The notes: generated from the sequence alone by a model not told the origin. A stretch of DNA of 64,000 bases from Caballeronia sp. NK8 (GCF_018408855.1 NZ_AP024325.1:558001-622000), one strand, 5' to 3'. Positions 42,090 through 50,305 are shown, counted from the stretch's first letter. Made by a program: numbers and translations.

Positions 42090-42833
42090 TTAGGCCTGCT
42101 TCGGCGCGGGATTCTGTTCGATTTCCGCAGTGGCGCGGGCAAGGATCGCGGCGATGCGGCGTTGTTCGTCCTGCGGCGCATCGGTGCGCAAGAGCAGCGC
42201 TTTCTTCAGCGCGCGGCGCGCGGCGATCAGTTCGGGCGCCCAGCCGCTGTCGGCCGAAGCGTCATCGGCTTCCTCGCCCATGTATGCGCGCCGCACGAGA
42301 TCCATCTTGCGCGCGAAGTGCGTGAGTTTCGCGAGCATGATGTCCACGCGCTCGCGGTTCGATGCGAGGTATTCGCGGCCCGCATCGGACAGCGCATAGC
42401 GCTTGCGATTGCCTTCCAGTTCGACGGTCGTATGGCCCAGTTCTTCGAGATACGTGAGCGCTGGATAGACCATGCCGGGGCTCGGCGCGTAGAAGCCGTT
42501 CGAGCGGTCTTCCAGCGCCTTGATGAGTTCGTAGCCGTGGCGCGGCGCTTCGGCGAGCAGCGCGAGCAACAGCAGTTGCAGATCGTCGGACGAGAACTTG
42601 CGGCCGCGCGGCATGCCGTCCTCGCCGCCGAATCCACCGCCCATGCCGCCCATTCCGCCCATGCCGCCGGGACCACCGCCGAAGCGGCCGCCGCCGCCAT
42701 GACGATGCCGTCCGATCATGCCCCAGCGCTCGAAGGCGAAGCGTTCAGCCCACTCGGGGGCTTCGAAGGGAGAACCAAAACCGAATGCGCGGAAACCGGC
42801 TTCACGCGCACGTTGAAAACAACGGGATCTCAT
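42090..42833 (-). CDS. PadR-family transcriptional repressor, YqjI-like
   Basis: The 247-residue protein has a Gly/Met/His-rich N-terminal extension (about residues 41-73, with GRHRHGGGGRFGGG) and then a PadR winged HTH from about residue 80 (LQLLLLALLAEAPRHGYELIKALEDRSNGFY, YPALTYLEELG). E. coli YqjI has a comparable metal-binding N-terminus and represses yqjH in response to nickel or iron. ATG at 42833 follows GGAG. Two inverted repeats lie directly upstream, indicating autoregulation of the padR-SIP operon. Confidence 0.92.
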   Translation of the reverse strand: MRSRCFQRAREAGFRAFGFGSPFEAPEWAERFAFERWGMIGRHRHGGGGRFGGGPGGMGGMGGMGGGFGGEDGMPRGRKFSSDDLQLLLLALLAEAPRHGYELIKALEDRSNGFYAPSPGMVYPALTYLEELGHTTVELEGNRKRYALSDAGREYLASNRERVDIMLAKLTHFARKMDLVRRAYMGEEADDASADSGWAPELIAARRALKKALLLRTDAPQDEQRRIAAILARATAEIEQNPAPKQA

Positions 42834-42844
42834 AGGAACACTCC

Positions 42845-42884
42845 AGATATGTCGTAAAACATATCTAAAGATATATATCTTTAG
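42845..42884 (-). promoter_or_regulatory. Two adjacent inverted-repeat operators of the PadR-SIP operon
   Basis: AGATATG (42845-42851) and CATATCT (42860-42866) are perfect 7-bp arms. Overlapping them by two bases, 42865-42884 is a perfect 20-bp palindrome centred on ATATAT with AAAGATAT/ATATCTTT arms. Both lie 12-51 bp before the PadR start, where a repressor would block transcription. The shared AGATAT/ATATCT half-sites suggest binding of two dimers of the adjacent PadR protein. Confidence 0.75.
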
Positions 42885-43219
42885 AGTGTCTGTCAAGCCG
42901 AGTTTCAGCGGGGTGCCGAACCGGCGAGCGGGTGCGATGGAGCGGCTTCGCGCAGACCCGAGCCGCTGGCATTGACCGTCAAGTAGCGACGGCTAGGATG
43001 TGCATGGCGAGTTCCTTGGCGGTCACTGTCGCCCCATGAAAAGGTGCAAATCTATCGAGTCTTACGCGAACGGGCACAAGCCGAAGAGGGGCGGCACGGT
43101 ACACCCTTGTCACCTAAGGCAAGTTGCTCCGTCCTGAATTTTTTCTGTGATGCGATGAGTATCACAGAGAAGCGGTCGGCTTCTCGCGGATGTACTTCGC
43201 CACGCATAAGCGCTTGCCG
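42885..43219. other. Intergenic stretch without a supported gene
   Basis: This 335-bp gap lies between the PadR operators and the stop of the PHB depolymerase gene. Short open frames exist on both strands but lack ribosome-binding sites and family resemblance. It must contain the PadR promoter at its left end. I see nothing else in it. Confidence 0.5.
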
Positions 43220-44326
43220 TCAGTATTGCCGGCTGCCGTCTCTCGTGAATTGACCGAAGAATCGCGCAATCTCACGGCTCGCCGCCGGTCCGCGCATGTC
43301 CGTATGGGTGCCGTCGGGATGGCCTCCGGACCACGCGTGACCGAGTCCGTGTACGACCCACTGCTCGCCGATCGATTCACCGTCACGATCATGAAACACG
43401 TGCCGGGTATAGGCGTGGCCACCCGCGTCGTCGGCGACGTATATCGAGGATGACGTCACTGCGTCGTCGGACATGCCATGCAGCAACTGGCTCATCGCCA
43501 CGATCTGTTCGCTGTTGCGCGGATGCACCGTGTCGTCGGCATCGCCGTGAAAAACGATCAGAGGTACCGCGTGCGGTTTGGGGCCGCCGGACAGGATGTC
43601 GGGCAAGCGCACTTTGCCCTTGCCGTCATTCATCGCGCAGAGTGCTGTCATCTGCTCGTCGGCGACGCCGAACGCCAGGCCCGAATGAATCGCCGCGGCC
43701 GCGTAAAGCTCCGGATGCGTCACCGCAAGATTGACGGCCAATGCTCCACCAGCCGACATACCCGCGATATAAACGCGAGCGCGATCCACGTTATACGTGG
43801 CCGCGACCTCGCGCGTGAGGGCCGCGACGGCCGCCGCTTCGCCTGATTCGCGCGTCTGATTCGCCGGCATGAACCAGTTCCAGCACCTCAGTGGATTCGA
43901 ACTTTCCGACTGCTCCGGATAGACGACGATAAAGCCGTTCTCCTCGGCGACGATGTTCATTTCGGTCCCCGACGCGAAGTCGTCCGGGTCCTGCTGCGCG
44001 CCGTGGAGCATGACGATCATCGGCAGCGGCTGGCCTTCGTATGCGGTCGGAACGTAGACTTTGAATCGATAGCGCTCGTTGCCATGCTCGAAACTCTTGC
44101 TCAACCAGCGATGAGCGCCCGCTTGCGCGATCGGGTCGTCGCTGTGCGGCGGTTCATCTTCGGAGGATGTCTTTTTCGTTTCACTTTCCGATTGCAGCGG
44201 AGTCGCAGGGCTTGCGACCGCTGTCTCGGCATTGTCGAAGAATTGCGCCGTGAGACCGACGAGTTCGCGCGGAAACATCGACCAGAACGAGTCGTGCGCC
44301 CACGCAAGCGGATGGAATGGATTCAT
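43220..44326 (-). CDS. PHB depolymerase-family esterase
   Basis: The 368-residue protein has the alpha/beta hydrolase fold of the PHB depolymerase (LpqC-like) family: MIVMLHGAQQDPDDF, the lipase box GMSAGG with S191, FHGDADDTVHPRN for the aspartate, and GLGHAWSGGHP for the histidine. There is no signal peptide; an 80-residue acidic, low-complexity N-terminal region precedes the catalytic domain, so it may act inside the cell. It would hydrolyse PHB, oligomers or related esters. It lies 90 bp downstream of the phasin gene with a terminator between them. Both genes imply polyhydroxybutyrate granules. Confidence 0.88.
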   Translation of the reverse strand: MNPFHPLAWAHDSFWSMFPRELVGLTAQFFDNAETAVASPATPLQSESETKKTSSEDEPPHSDDPIAQAGAHRWLSKSFEHGNERYRFKVYVPTAYEGQPLPMIVMLHGAQQDPDDFASGTEMNIVAEENGFIVVYPEQSESSNPLRCWNWFMPANQTRESGEAAAVAALTREVAATYNVDRARVYIAGMSAGGALAVNLAVTHPELYAAAAIHSGLAFGVADEQMTALCAMNDGKGKVRLPDILSGGPKPHAVPLIVFHGDADDTVHPRNSEQIVAMSQLLHGMSDDAVTSSSIYVADDAGGHAYTRHVFHDRDGESIGEQWVVHGLGHAWSGGHPDGTHTDMRGPAASREIARFFGQFTRDGSRQY

Positions 44327-44350
44327 CGATTTTCCCGTCGGGTCGAGCAG

Positions 44351-44377
44351 AATAAAAAACCCGCGTGATGCGGGTTT
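44351..44377 (-). terminator. Rho-independent terminator after the phasin gene
   Basis: An 8-bp stem AAACCCGC/GCGGGTTT (44357-44364 and 44370-44377) with a 5-base loop is followed on the minus strand by TTTTTTATT (44351-44359). It separates the phasin gene from the depolymerase gene, so the latter may have its own promoter or depend on read-through. Confidence 0.8.
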
Positions 44378-44416
44378 CGAAAGTCAACAGTGGCACGTCA
44401 GGGCTGACGGCACGGA

Positions 44417-44905
44417 TTAGCGCTTCGCGTCGGCCTTGGCAGAACGAACGGCCTTCTCGGATGACTCGATCGCCTCGGCGCCCGCATCCGCAAGATCGGT
44501 CGATGCCTCGGCGGCACTCGATAGCAGTCCGACGGCCTCTTGCGAAGCAGATTCGGACGCCTTCTTCAGTCCGAAGCCGAACTGCTCGATTGGGCCACGC
44601 GCCTCGTTGAGAATGTCCGTCTGCGTCGCACGAACGATCTGCCAGAAATGCCGCGTATAAGCAGCCGCCTTTTCGGGCGTCTCGGCGAGCAGAGTCGATT
44701 GCCAGCTCAGGAAATCGGCGGGTTTTGCCTGCGGGCCGGCCTTGGCAACGGCAGTGCTTTCTTCGAAGACGGTCTTGGCCGTCTGCACATTCAGTTCAGC
44801 AAGTTGCTGAAGCCCGCTCGCATACCGCTTTGCAACATTCACGAGGACCTGGAGGCTTGCTGCCGGGTAGACAAACGTTTGATTCGCGAAAGAGGAAGGA
44901 AACAT
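44417..44905 (-). CDS. phaP: Phasin family protein
   Basis: The 162-residue protein is mostly amphipathic helix, as expected of phasins. It has the usual VNVAKRYASGLQQLAELNVQTAKTVFEES segment, the TPEKAAAYTRHFWQIVRATQ region, and an Ala/Glu/Ser-rich helical tail. Phasins coat PHB granules and limit coalescence. AGGAGC precedes the ATG at 44905; the frame upstream belongs to non-conserved sequence. A terminator follows, and the next gene encodes a PHB depolymerase-family esterase, supporting the PHB role. Confidence 0.92.
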   Translation of the reverse strand: MFPSSFANQTFVYPAASLQVLVNVAKRYASGLQQLAELNVQTAKTVFEESTAVAKAGPQAKPADFLSWQSTLLAETPEKAAAYTRHFWQIVRATQTDILNEARGPIEQFGFGLKKASESASQEAVGLLSSAAEASTDLADAGAEAIESSEKAVRSAKADAKR

Positions 44906-45075
44906 TGTTGCTCCTGTGTTCAGCTTCGTAGAAAAAGCTGTATTTATGACCGAGCGCGATTTTGCTGCACCGCAATATAGAGACCCATCATACGGCACTT
45001 TCGGCTGTCGTCAAGTAAGCATTCGTGATTCCCTCTCCGTGTCATCGGTGGTGTGGACTTCAATCTGCACTCACC

Positions 45076-45336
45076 TTCTTCACCGCGGGCGTTTGCCTTT
45101 GAGGTGGGCCAGAGGGGTATATAGGTCGGCTGCGGATTCGCTGAAGCGGTTTGCGCTTCACGGTCCTTCCAGACCTTTTGCAGTAGGCCGGGAGGGAAGT
45201 TCGCTGCGTCATAAGCGCCGGACTGAAATGGCATGTTCAAGACTATTGCGGCAACGCGCGGCTCATCGGCGGCGGCAATCATGGCGGCGCCGCCAGAATG
45301 GCCGATTCCCCACAAGCAAATCTTGTCGCGGTCACG
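45076..45336 (-). pseudogene. Fragment of an alpha/beta hydrolase
   Basis: On the minus strand 45336 to 45076 translates to RDRDKICLWGIGHSGGAAM and then DEPRVAAIVLNMPFQSGAYD, the nucleophile-elbow region of an alpha/beta hydrolase with a GHSGG box. The oxyanion-hole region and the N-terminal third are missing, and downstream of about 45076 the frame runs into unrelated sequence. It directly abuts a FucU/RbsD fragment at 45336. It is a remnant, not a functional gene. Confidence 0.7.
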
Positions 45337-45422
45337 ACGACGGCGATTTCGTCACCGTGGCCCATTGAGGACAGGGCGTGGAGTAGATCGGGGGTCAGCA
45401 GAGGATCTACGTCCTTCGGCAT
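45336..45422 (-). pseudogene. N-terminal fragment of an RbsD/FucU (sugar mutarotase) gene
   Basis: The minus strand from ATG at 45422 (preceded by AGAAGGAAAC) reads VDPLLTPDLLHALSSMGHGDE and ends IAVV, matching the first 29 residues of FucU/RbsD proteins. The family continues with a DANFPA-type motif, but here the reading jumps at 45336 into an alpha/beta hydrolase fragment. Intact family members interconvert pyranose anomers of fucose or ribose. The precise break suggests a deletion or recombination junction. Confidence 0.7.
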
Positions 45423-45452
45423 TTTTGTTTCCTTCAGAAGGATTTCATTAAG

Positions 45453-45569
45453 TCAGTTGCCGATTCCGTGTGTATCGCGCTGGATACTCATCGCAAGCGC
45501 TATCGGTGCGATGACTTTAAGTCCGTACCTTGTGCAGAGTATCTCGGATACCGGTCCACGGGTCTGCGT
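45453..45569 (-). pseudogene. Possible C-terminal gene fragment upstream of the FucU remnant
   Basis: A 38-residue open stretch on the minus strand (GPVSEILCTRYGLKVIAP, then ALAMSIQRDTHGIGN and a stop) ends 30 bp before the FucU fragment start. This is the spacing expected of the preceding gene in an operon. The composition looks protein-like, but I do not recognise the family. It may be the C-terminus of a sugar-metabolism gene whose remainder is lost. Confidence 0.25.
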
Positions 45570-45579
45570 GCGTGCATCG

Positions 45580-46035
45580 CCGGAAGAAAACGAATGGCCG
45601 CTCGCGAATGGACTGGCCGAGGCCACCGAGCCTGCCGGGCTCGCGCACGGGAAGGGCGCGCTGTCCGTCATCGGAACGCAGGCGATCGTGTCGCCTGAAC
45701 TGGAGTACGTACGCCGGCTGGTGGCCGATGGTTTTGTCGGCGAGGTCTTGTCATCGACATATCTTGGTTCCGGTTTCACCTGGGGCGATGAAATAGCACG
45801 CGGCGACGCGTATGCAATGGATTCCAAAAACGGCGCGACGCTGCTTTCCGTCATCGGCGGACATACCGTCGCTGCGATAGCCCGGAACGTCGCCGGTATC
45901 TACAAGTTGATGGCGAATGACCTGCGGCACGGCACGCATACGGCGCCCGATTTCGACGACGCCCTCGTACTGCATATGACGCTCGATGCCATCGAACGGT
46001 CCTCCGCGACGGGGCAGCGGGTACGAGTCGGATAG
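45580..46035 (+). pseudogene. Truncated and internally deleted Gfo/Idh/MocA-family oxidoreductase
   Basis: The plus-strand frame reads EWPLANGLAEATEPAGLAHG, SPELEYVRRLVADGFVGEVL and NGATLLSVIGGHTVAAI, typical of the middle of Gfo/Idh/MocA oxidoreductases (Gal80-like branch). It then jumps directly to the family's C-terminus (MANDLRHGTHTAPDFDDALVLH, LDAIERSSATGQRV). The NAD-binding N-terminus and a large central portion are missing, so it cannot be functional. The frame is still open through the deletion, suggesting a fairly recent event. Confidence 0.7.
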
Positions 46036-46180
46036 TCCAATCCGCTGGCGTTCCTCGCGCAGCGCACGCCGCGACGAAATGGCGCCCGCCAAGCCATCGG
46101 ATTCGGTCTGCGCGCAGTTGAGGAAGTATCCGGTGAACATCGTCGAACAGCGATGATGAACAGACGCATCGGACCTGATC

Positions 46181-46198
46181 GGCCTGAAAGGCCTTTTT
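46181..46198 (+). terminator. Possible short terminator hairpin
   Basis: GGCCT-GAA-AGGCC followed by TTTTT lies between the Gfo/Idh/MocA remnant and the convergent NmrA-like gene. The stem is only 5 bp, but a flanking CCTGAT/ATCAGG pair (46174-46204) could extend an alternative fold. Activity as a terminator is uncertain. Confidence 0.4.
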
Positions 46199-46199
46199 A

Positions 46200-47102
46200 T
46201 CAGGCCGCCGGGATTGCAAAGTTTGCTCTGGCCCACTCGGCAAAACTCGTGGGCTGCCGACCGGCGACTTTGTTCGCGAGCGCGATCGCGTCGCGCGAAT
46301 CCGAGCCGAGATACGTGTGCGCCTCGAAGTACGCGAGCATGGAAGCGATATCTCCGGCGCCGGGAAACCACGTAGCAAAAACCTCGCGCGGGACCTGCGT
46401 GAACGAGAACGCGTTTCCTTGTCGATTCAACGTGGCGATGATTTCGTTGAAGCTGAGGAAGTCACCCACCAGCGGTAAATGTTCACCGCGTCCCGCGAGT
46501 TCCGGTTGCGCGAACGCGCCAGCCACCAGCCGGCCGAGTTCAGTGATGTCGCCCGCATGAATGACCCGCCGCTCGCGATCCAGCGGCAGCGCCCAACCCG
46601 TCGTGCCGTTTGCCTGTTTTTGCGGGCCCATTGCGCCGAGCAGGTTCTGGTAGTAGAACGGCGCGATCACGAACGTGTGATGGGCAAATCCGGCTTCAGT
46701 CACGATGCGTTCGACCTTCGCCTTGTTCGTGAAATGCGGGACATCAATGTCGCCACGGCTGATCGCTTCCACATTCGGCAGAGTCGACCAGATGAGGTGC
46801 TGGACGCCAGCCTCTTTCGCTGCGGTGACAGCGGCCAGCGCCTGGCCGCGTTCGTCCGCTCCTGCTTCCCATGAGTTGGTCACAAGAAAAACGCCATACG
46901 CTCCGGCAAACGCCGCTTTGAGCGTTTCCGTACGATTGAAGTCCGCCAGAACGACTTCGTCACCCAGCTTCGGATGCGCGGCTGGATTGCGCGTCAACGC
47001 TCGCACTTTGAATTGGCCGCTTGCCTGCAGCGCGCGCACGACGGCGCCGCCTTGCTGACCAGTTGCGCCGACGACGGCGATGAGTTTCTGTGTGTTCGAC
47101 AT
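46200..47102 (-). CDS. NmrA/HSCARG-like NAD(P)-binding protein
   Basis: The 300-residue protein has an N-terminal Rossmann motif (IAVVGATGQQGGAVVRAL, GxxGxxG) and the NmrA-like atypical SDR layout: VRALTRNPAAHPK, HLIWSTLPNVE, and VIAPFYYQNLLGAM. NmrA-like proteins lack the catalytic Tyr-Lys pair of ordinary SDRs and either sense the NADPH/NADP ratio or act as quinone-oxidoreductase-like enzymes. It is divergent from the LysR gene at 47497, with a small ORF between, and is a likely target of that regulator. Confidence 0.88.
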   Translation of the reverse strand: MSNTQKLIAVVGATGQQGGAVVRALQASGQFKVRALTRNPAAHPKLGDEVVLADFNRTETLKAAFAGAYGVFLVTNSWEAGADERGQALAAVTAAKEAGVQHLIWSTLPNVEAISRGDIDVPHFTNKAKVERIVTEAGFAHHTFVIAPFYYQNLLGAMGPQKQANGTTGWALPLDRERRVIHAGDITELGRLVAGAFAQPELAGRGEHLPLVGDFLSFNEIIATLNRQGNAFSFTQVPREVFATWFPGAGDIASMLAYFEAHTYLGSDSRDAIALANKVAGRQPTSFAEWARANFAIPAA

Positions 47103-47151
47103 GATTGCTTTCCGTTAGGTTTTGCAAGGAGAGCGCTACGCTCCGAATCGC

Positions 47152-47304
47152 TTACTGCTTGAGTGCTTCGGCCGAGATGAGCAGCTTGGTCTTCATGCTG
47201 AAGCCGTATGTCTTGCCGAACTGGTACGTCGCGATGTCTGCAAACGCCGAAAACGACAGCGAAGCGGCGAGTGCTCCGGCCGCGATGATCAAATGCCTCT
47301 TCAA
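47152..47304 (-). CDS. Small exported protein of unknown function (50 aa)
   Basis: TTG at 47304 is preceded by CAAGGAGCC with 8-bp spacing. The product has a clear signal peptide of about 22 residues (MKRHLIIAAGALAASLSFSA), leaving a 28-residue mature part DIATYQFGKTYGFSMKTKLL plus a short tail. The mature peptide is unusually short for a periplasmic protein. It could be a real small exported peptide or a truncated gene. It lies 49 bp upstream of the NmrA-like gene on the same strand, within the LysR-divergent unit. I recognise no family. Confidence 0.5.
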   Translation of the reverse strand: MKRHLIIAAGALAASLSFSAFADIATYQFGKTYGFSMKTKLLISAEALKQ

Positions 47305-47468
47305 ATCAGGCTCCTTGAAACGTTGAGTTGTCGCGCTCGTGCGCGGTGCCGGGGAGGGGCGGGCGTTGGGAAAGCTCGTTGGCAAATCGAACTGCGAGGC
47401 GGCCACCTACTGCGCGAACCTCAAGTATGGGTAAGAACGGTGTCCAACACTAGACGGTAAAATCGGAT

Positions 47469-47480
47469 TGGATTAATCCA
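47469..47480. promoter_or_regulatory. 12-bp palindrome just upstream of the LysR gene
   Basis: TGGATTAATCCA is a perfect palindrome 16-28 bp before the LysR ATG at 47497. It has the LysR-type T-N-A dyad character and lies in the short divergent region facing the small exported-protein gene. It is a probable autoregulatory site of the adjacent LysR protein. Confidence 0.5.
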
Positions 47481-47496
47481 TTTTTGGAGAAATAAA

Positions 47497-48420
47497 ATGC
47501 TCGATCTGAACGACCTCGCAATGTTCGTCCAGGTGGTCCGCGCGAGCAGTTTCTCGGAGGCGGCGCGGCGCCTGGGCATGCCCGCGAACACGCTCAGCAG
47601 AAGAATCGATCAACTCGAAGGCCAGCTCGGCACTCGTCTGTTGCATCGCTCTACTCGCAAGCTCTCGCTGAGCGCGGAGGGCCAGGTGTTGTTCGAACGC
47701 TATGCGCCTGCGCTCGACCGGATCTTCGAGATAGGGCGGCTACATGCAGACGAGCAGGCGCCGTCCGGCTCGGTGCGCGTGGCGTCGATGGCAGGTTTGT
47801 TTGAACTCATCGGCATGGAATGGCTAGTCGAGTTCTATGCGCGATATCCCAGGATCAGCCTCGACTTCGTGCTCGACGATACGCCGACTGATCTCATCTC
47901 CGAGCGCATCGATCTCGCCGTGCGCATGGGAATCGAGACCGGTAGCGGTTTCAAGACGCGTCGGCTGGCGCCGAATGCAATGATTCTCGCGGCGAGTCCG
48001 GTCTATCTGGAACGCCGTCCTGCACCACGCACGCTGCGGGAACTCGCCGGACACGACTGCCTGACGATATCCACCCGCCAGGGGCGTGGCACATGGCGTC
48101 TGCAGGGCCCGCGCGGCAGTCAGGAGATTTCGATTGACAGCCGGTTCGCGGTCAACGACATGCGAGTGCTGGCGCAAGCCTGTATCGCTGGGCTGGGCAT
48201 TGCGTTGCTGCCGCAGTTGATGGTCGACCCGGCCCTAGCGCAGGGAAAACTGGTGCGGGTACTGCCGAGCTATCGACGCGCGAACTCGGGCCTCGGCCTG
48301 CAACTGGTTTACACGAGCCGTCCACCGGTGCCGCCCGCGGTCGCGGTCTTTGCAGAATTTCTTGTGGAGAAGCTGGAAGAGACGATGACAGACCCGTCAA
48401 GCCATCATGCCGGCCGATAG
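47497..48420 (+). CDS. LysR-family transcriptional regulator
   Basis: The 307-residue protein has a typical LysR HTH (MFVQVVRASSFSEAARRLGMPANTLSRRIDQLE) and effector domain, starting at GSVRVASMAGLFELIGMEWL with ERIDLAVRMGIETGSGF. It belongs to the large CrgA/DmlR-like branch, with RxLAPN and a terminal GLQLVYTSRPPVPPAV. GGAGAAAT precedes the ATG. It is divergent from the small exported-protein and NmrA-like genes and probably regulates them through the palindrome at 47469. Confidence 0.93.
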   Translation: MLDLNDLAMFVQVVRASSFSEAARRLGMPANTLSRRIDQLEGQLGTRLLHRSTRKLSLSAEGQVLFERYAPALDRIFEIGRLHADEQAPSGSVRVASMAGLFELIGMEWLVEFYARYPRISLDFVLDDTPTDLISERIDLAVRMGIETGSGFKTRRLAPNAMILAASPVYLERRPAPRTLRELAGHDCLTISTRQGRGTWRLQGPRGSQEISIDSRFAVNDMRVLAQACIAGLGIALLPQLMVDPALAQGKLVRVLPSYRRANSGLGLQLVYTSRPPVPPAVAVFAEFLVEKLEETMTDPSSHHAGR

Positions 48421-48672
48421 GTACGCCGCTCGCGAGAGTCGCTTAAAGCCGAGGGTGCGTGTGCAAATGGCACTCTGCTCACTTATCGCGTCGAACAAGC
48501 CCGAAGCGTGGATCGAATCCATCGACTTCAGCCAGCCAGCGACTGCACTGCAACATCTCGAACGAGATCAAGGAGTGGGCGCCGCAACTCCGGGCATCGA
48601 TCACAGACGGTCGCGCGTGCATTTTGAACGTCGCATACAATCGCTCGAATTGTCTTTTGCATTCATAAAACC

Positions 48673-49254
48673 ATGAGCCACTTTCGTCCTGTCAAGCTGG
48701 AGCACGCCAGCCGTCTCATTAACCATGGCCCGACCGTTCTGGTCACGAGCGCGCACGGCGGCCGGCGCAACGTGATGGCCGCCGCCTGGTCGATGCCGGT
48801 GGAATTCACGCCGCCACGCATCGCCGTCGTGATCGACAAGCGCACGTACACGCGCGAGCTCGCCGCCGCAAGCGGCACGTTCGGTGTCATCGTTCCGGGG
48901 GCGGCGATGATCGATCTCACGTATGCCGTCGGCTCGTCGAGCGGGCGCGAGATCGACAAGTTCGAAGCCTTCGGCATCGAGACGGTGAAGGGGCCGGTGC
49001 TCGGCCTGCCGCTCATCGAGACGAACTGTTCGGCGTGGCTCGAATGCAGGCTGATCGACGAGAAGCACACGGAAGACGCCTACGACACCTGCTTCGCCGA
49101 AGTCGTCGCGGCGGCCGCCGATGCGCGCGTGTTCGTCGATGGCCACTGGACCATCGACGAGTCGAACCAGCCGCTGCACACGATTCACCATCTCGGCGCC
49201 GGTAACTTCGTGCGCGCGTCGTCGATGGAACTGGCAAAACCGCTCGCCCGCTGA
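48673..49254 (+). CDS. Flavin reductase-like domain protein (FMN-binding split barrel)
   Basis: The 193-residue protein matches the flavin reductase-like fold: GPTVLVTSAHGGRRNVMAAAWSMPVEFTPPRIAVVI, then KRTYTRELAAASGTFGVIVP. It binds FMN and could be a component supplying reduced flavin, or a stand-alone NAD(P)H-dependent enzyme. The 252 bp upstream contain no gene. It is the only flavin reductase in the window and far from the LLM monooxygenases, so a partnership is not supported by position. A hairpin follows. Confidence 0.88.
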   Translation: MSHFRPVKLEHASRLINHGPTVLVTSAHGGRRNVMAAAWSMPVEFTPPRIAVVIDKRTYTRELAAASGTFGVIVPGAAMIDLTYAVGSSSGREIDKFEAFGIETVKGPVLGLPLIETNCSAWLECRLIDEKHTEDAYDTCFAEVVAAAADARVFVDGHWTIDESNQPLHTIHHLGAGNFVRASSMELAKPLAR

Positions 49255-49274
49255 CGTTGTTGGTTTTGCCCCTC

Positions 49275-49294
49275 TAGCCCCGCACCGGGGGCTA
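49275..49294 (+). terminator. Hairpin after the flavin reductase gene
   Basis: TAGCCCC/GGGGCTA (49275-49281 and 49288-49294) is a perfect 7-bp stem with a 6-base loop, 20 bp after the stop. There is no long T-run behind it, so termination is likely but not certain. The rest of 49295-49521 shows no gene. Confidence 0.5.
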
Positions 49295-49521
49295 AAGATT
49301 CTCCATTCCCCAGTCGATAAAGAGACGTCGACCGCGAAAGACCGAAAGGCTATTCGCGGCGGCGCTTTTTGAGCTTGCGATCCGTCATTCGAATTCGGAC
49401 GCGGGCGATAGATGGGCGAGGACGGGTCTCGTAAGGTCTCCTGCAGCGCGATACGGCGATATCGCGCGACAGAGCGGCCTTGCTGATGACCGCTCGCACC
49501 GTCAGGGGAAAGGGGCGTGGT

Positions 49522-50220
49522 ATGAAACAGCGTTTTTCGGTTATGCGGTTCCTGGTTTATCTCGTGGGCTTCACGAGTCTTCTGTCGCTGAGGCTCGTCG
49601 TTTCGCCGGACGGGCGCAGCGGCATGGCGGCGTTCATTGCGTGCGTGGCGTCGTTCGCCGCGGCGTACATGGTCTGGTACGCGTCATCGGAGGGGTATCT
49701 GCGCAATCTGCTGAGCGGCGTCGTGGTGTATCTCGCGCTCGCGGCCGTGGTGGCCGCGTGTCCGCCTTTCGTGCTCGTGCTGGCGTTCTGGTCGATCACA
49801 GGTCTTGTGAGGCGGCGGCGTGTGCTTCTCGTTCATGCGATGTCCAGCGTCGCGGTCTTCGTTCTGATTTTCCCGATGCCTTTCGCGCAACGCGTCGGCG
49901 TGCCGGAACTGGCGGGTGCGCCGGCCGCTATCGCGTATGTGTGCTTCGCGATCGCGTGGTCGGCCTGGGCGTCGCGTAGTCCGCTCAAGCTCGGCCTCTT
50001 CAAATTCGCGACGATGCTGCTCGCGGTGCCTCTGATCGCCTCGTTCGTCGCGCTCGTCGGCGGCGGGATGCTGAGCCGCCCGGAACGGCGCGTGCGCAAT
50101 TCGATGATGCGCGCGCGCAAGGCGTTGACGTTGGCCTTGCCCGCGCCGGTGGTCGTGGCTACGCCGATAGCCATGGTTGCGGCAACGAAAGCGCCAGCGT
50201 TGGCAGCGATGCCAGAGTAG
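49522..50220 (+). CDS. Hypothetical multi-span membrane protein (232 aa)
   Basis: The protein has about seven hydrophobic segments, starting with FLVYLVGFTSLLSLRLVV, and a tail of alternating Ala/Val/Pro residues after about residue 195. GGGGCGTGGT precedes the ATG at 49522; an upstream TTG at 49480 is less likely. Length and pattern suggest a small inner-membrane protein of unknown function. I recognise no family. It is an orphan gene between the flavin reductase and the aryl-polyene cluster. Confidence 0.65.
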   Translation: MKQRFSVMRFLVYLVGFTSLLSLRLVVSPDGRSGMAAFIACVASFAAAYMVWYASSEGYLRNLLSGVVVYLALAAVVAACPPFVLVLAFWSITGLVRRRRVLLVHAMSSVAVFVLIFPMPFAQRVGVPELAGAPAAIAYVCFAIAWSAWASRSPLKLGLFKFATMLLAVPLIASFVALVGGGMLSRPERRVRNSMMRARKALTLALPAPVVVATPIAMVAATKAPALAAMPE

Positions 50221-50305
50221 GGCCGGCAGGCCGGGCCTCATCGAATTATGGTATTAAGCACTCTGCATCCAAAATTCGAAACGGTTCGATGAGACAGGAG
50301 ACTCA

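Noticed and set aside
41150..42325. A 391-codon open frame on the plus strand
   Set aside because: It is antisense to the siderophore-interacting protein and has no recognisable domain.
43044..43253. A 69-codon ORF that could be a mobile-element remnant
   Set aside because: No transposase or integrase motif and no terminal repeats could be identified around it.
48407..48676. Short open frame between the LysR and flavin reductase genes
   Set aside because: No ribosome-binding site or family resemblance, and it overlaps the end of LysR; treated as non-coding.
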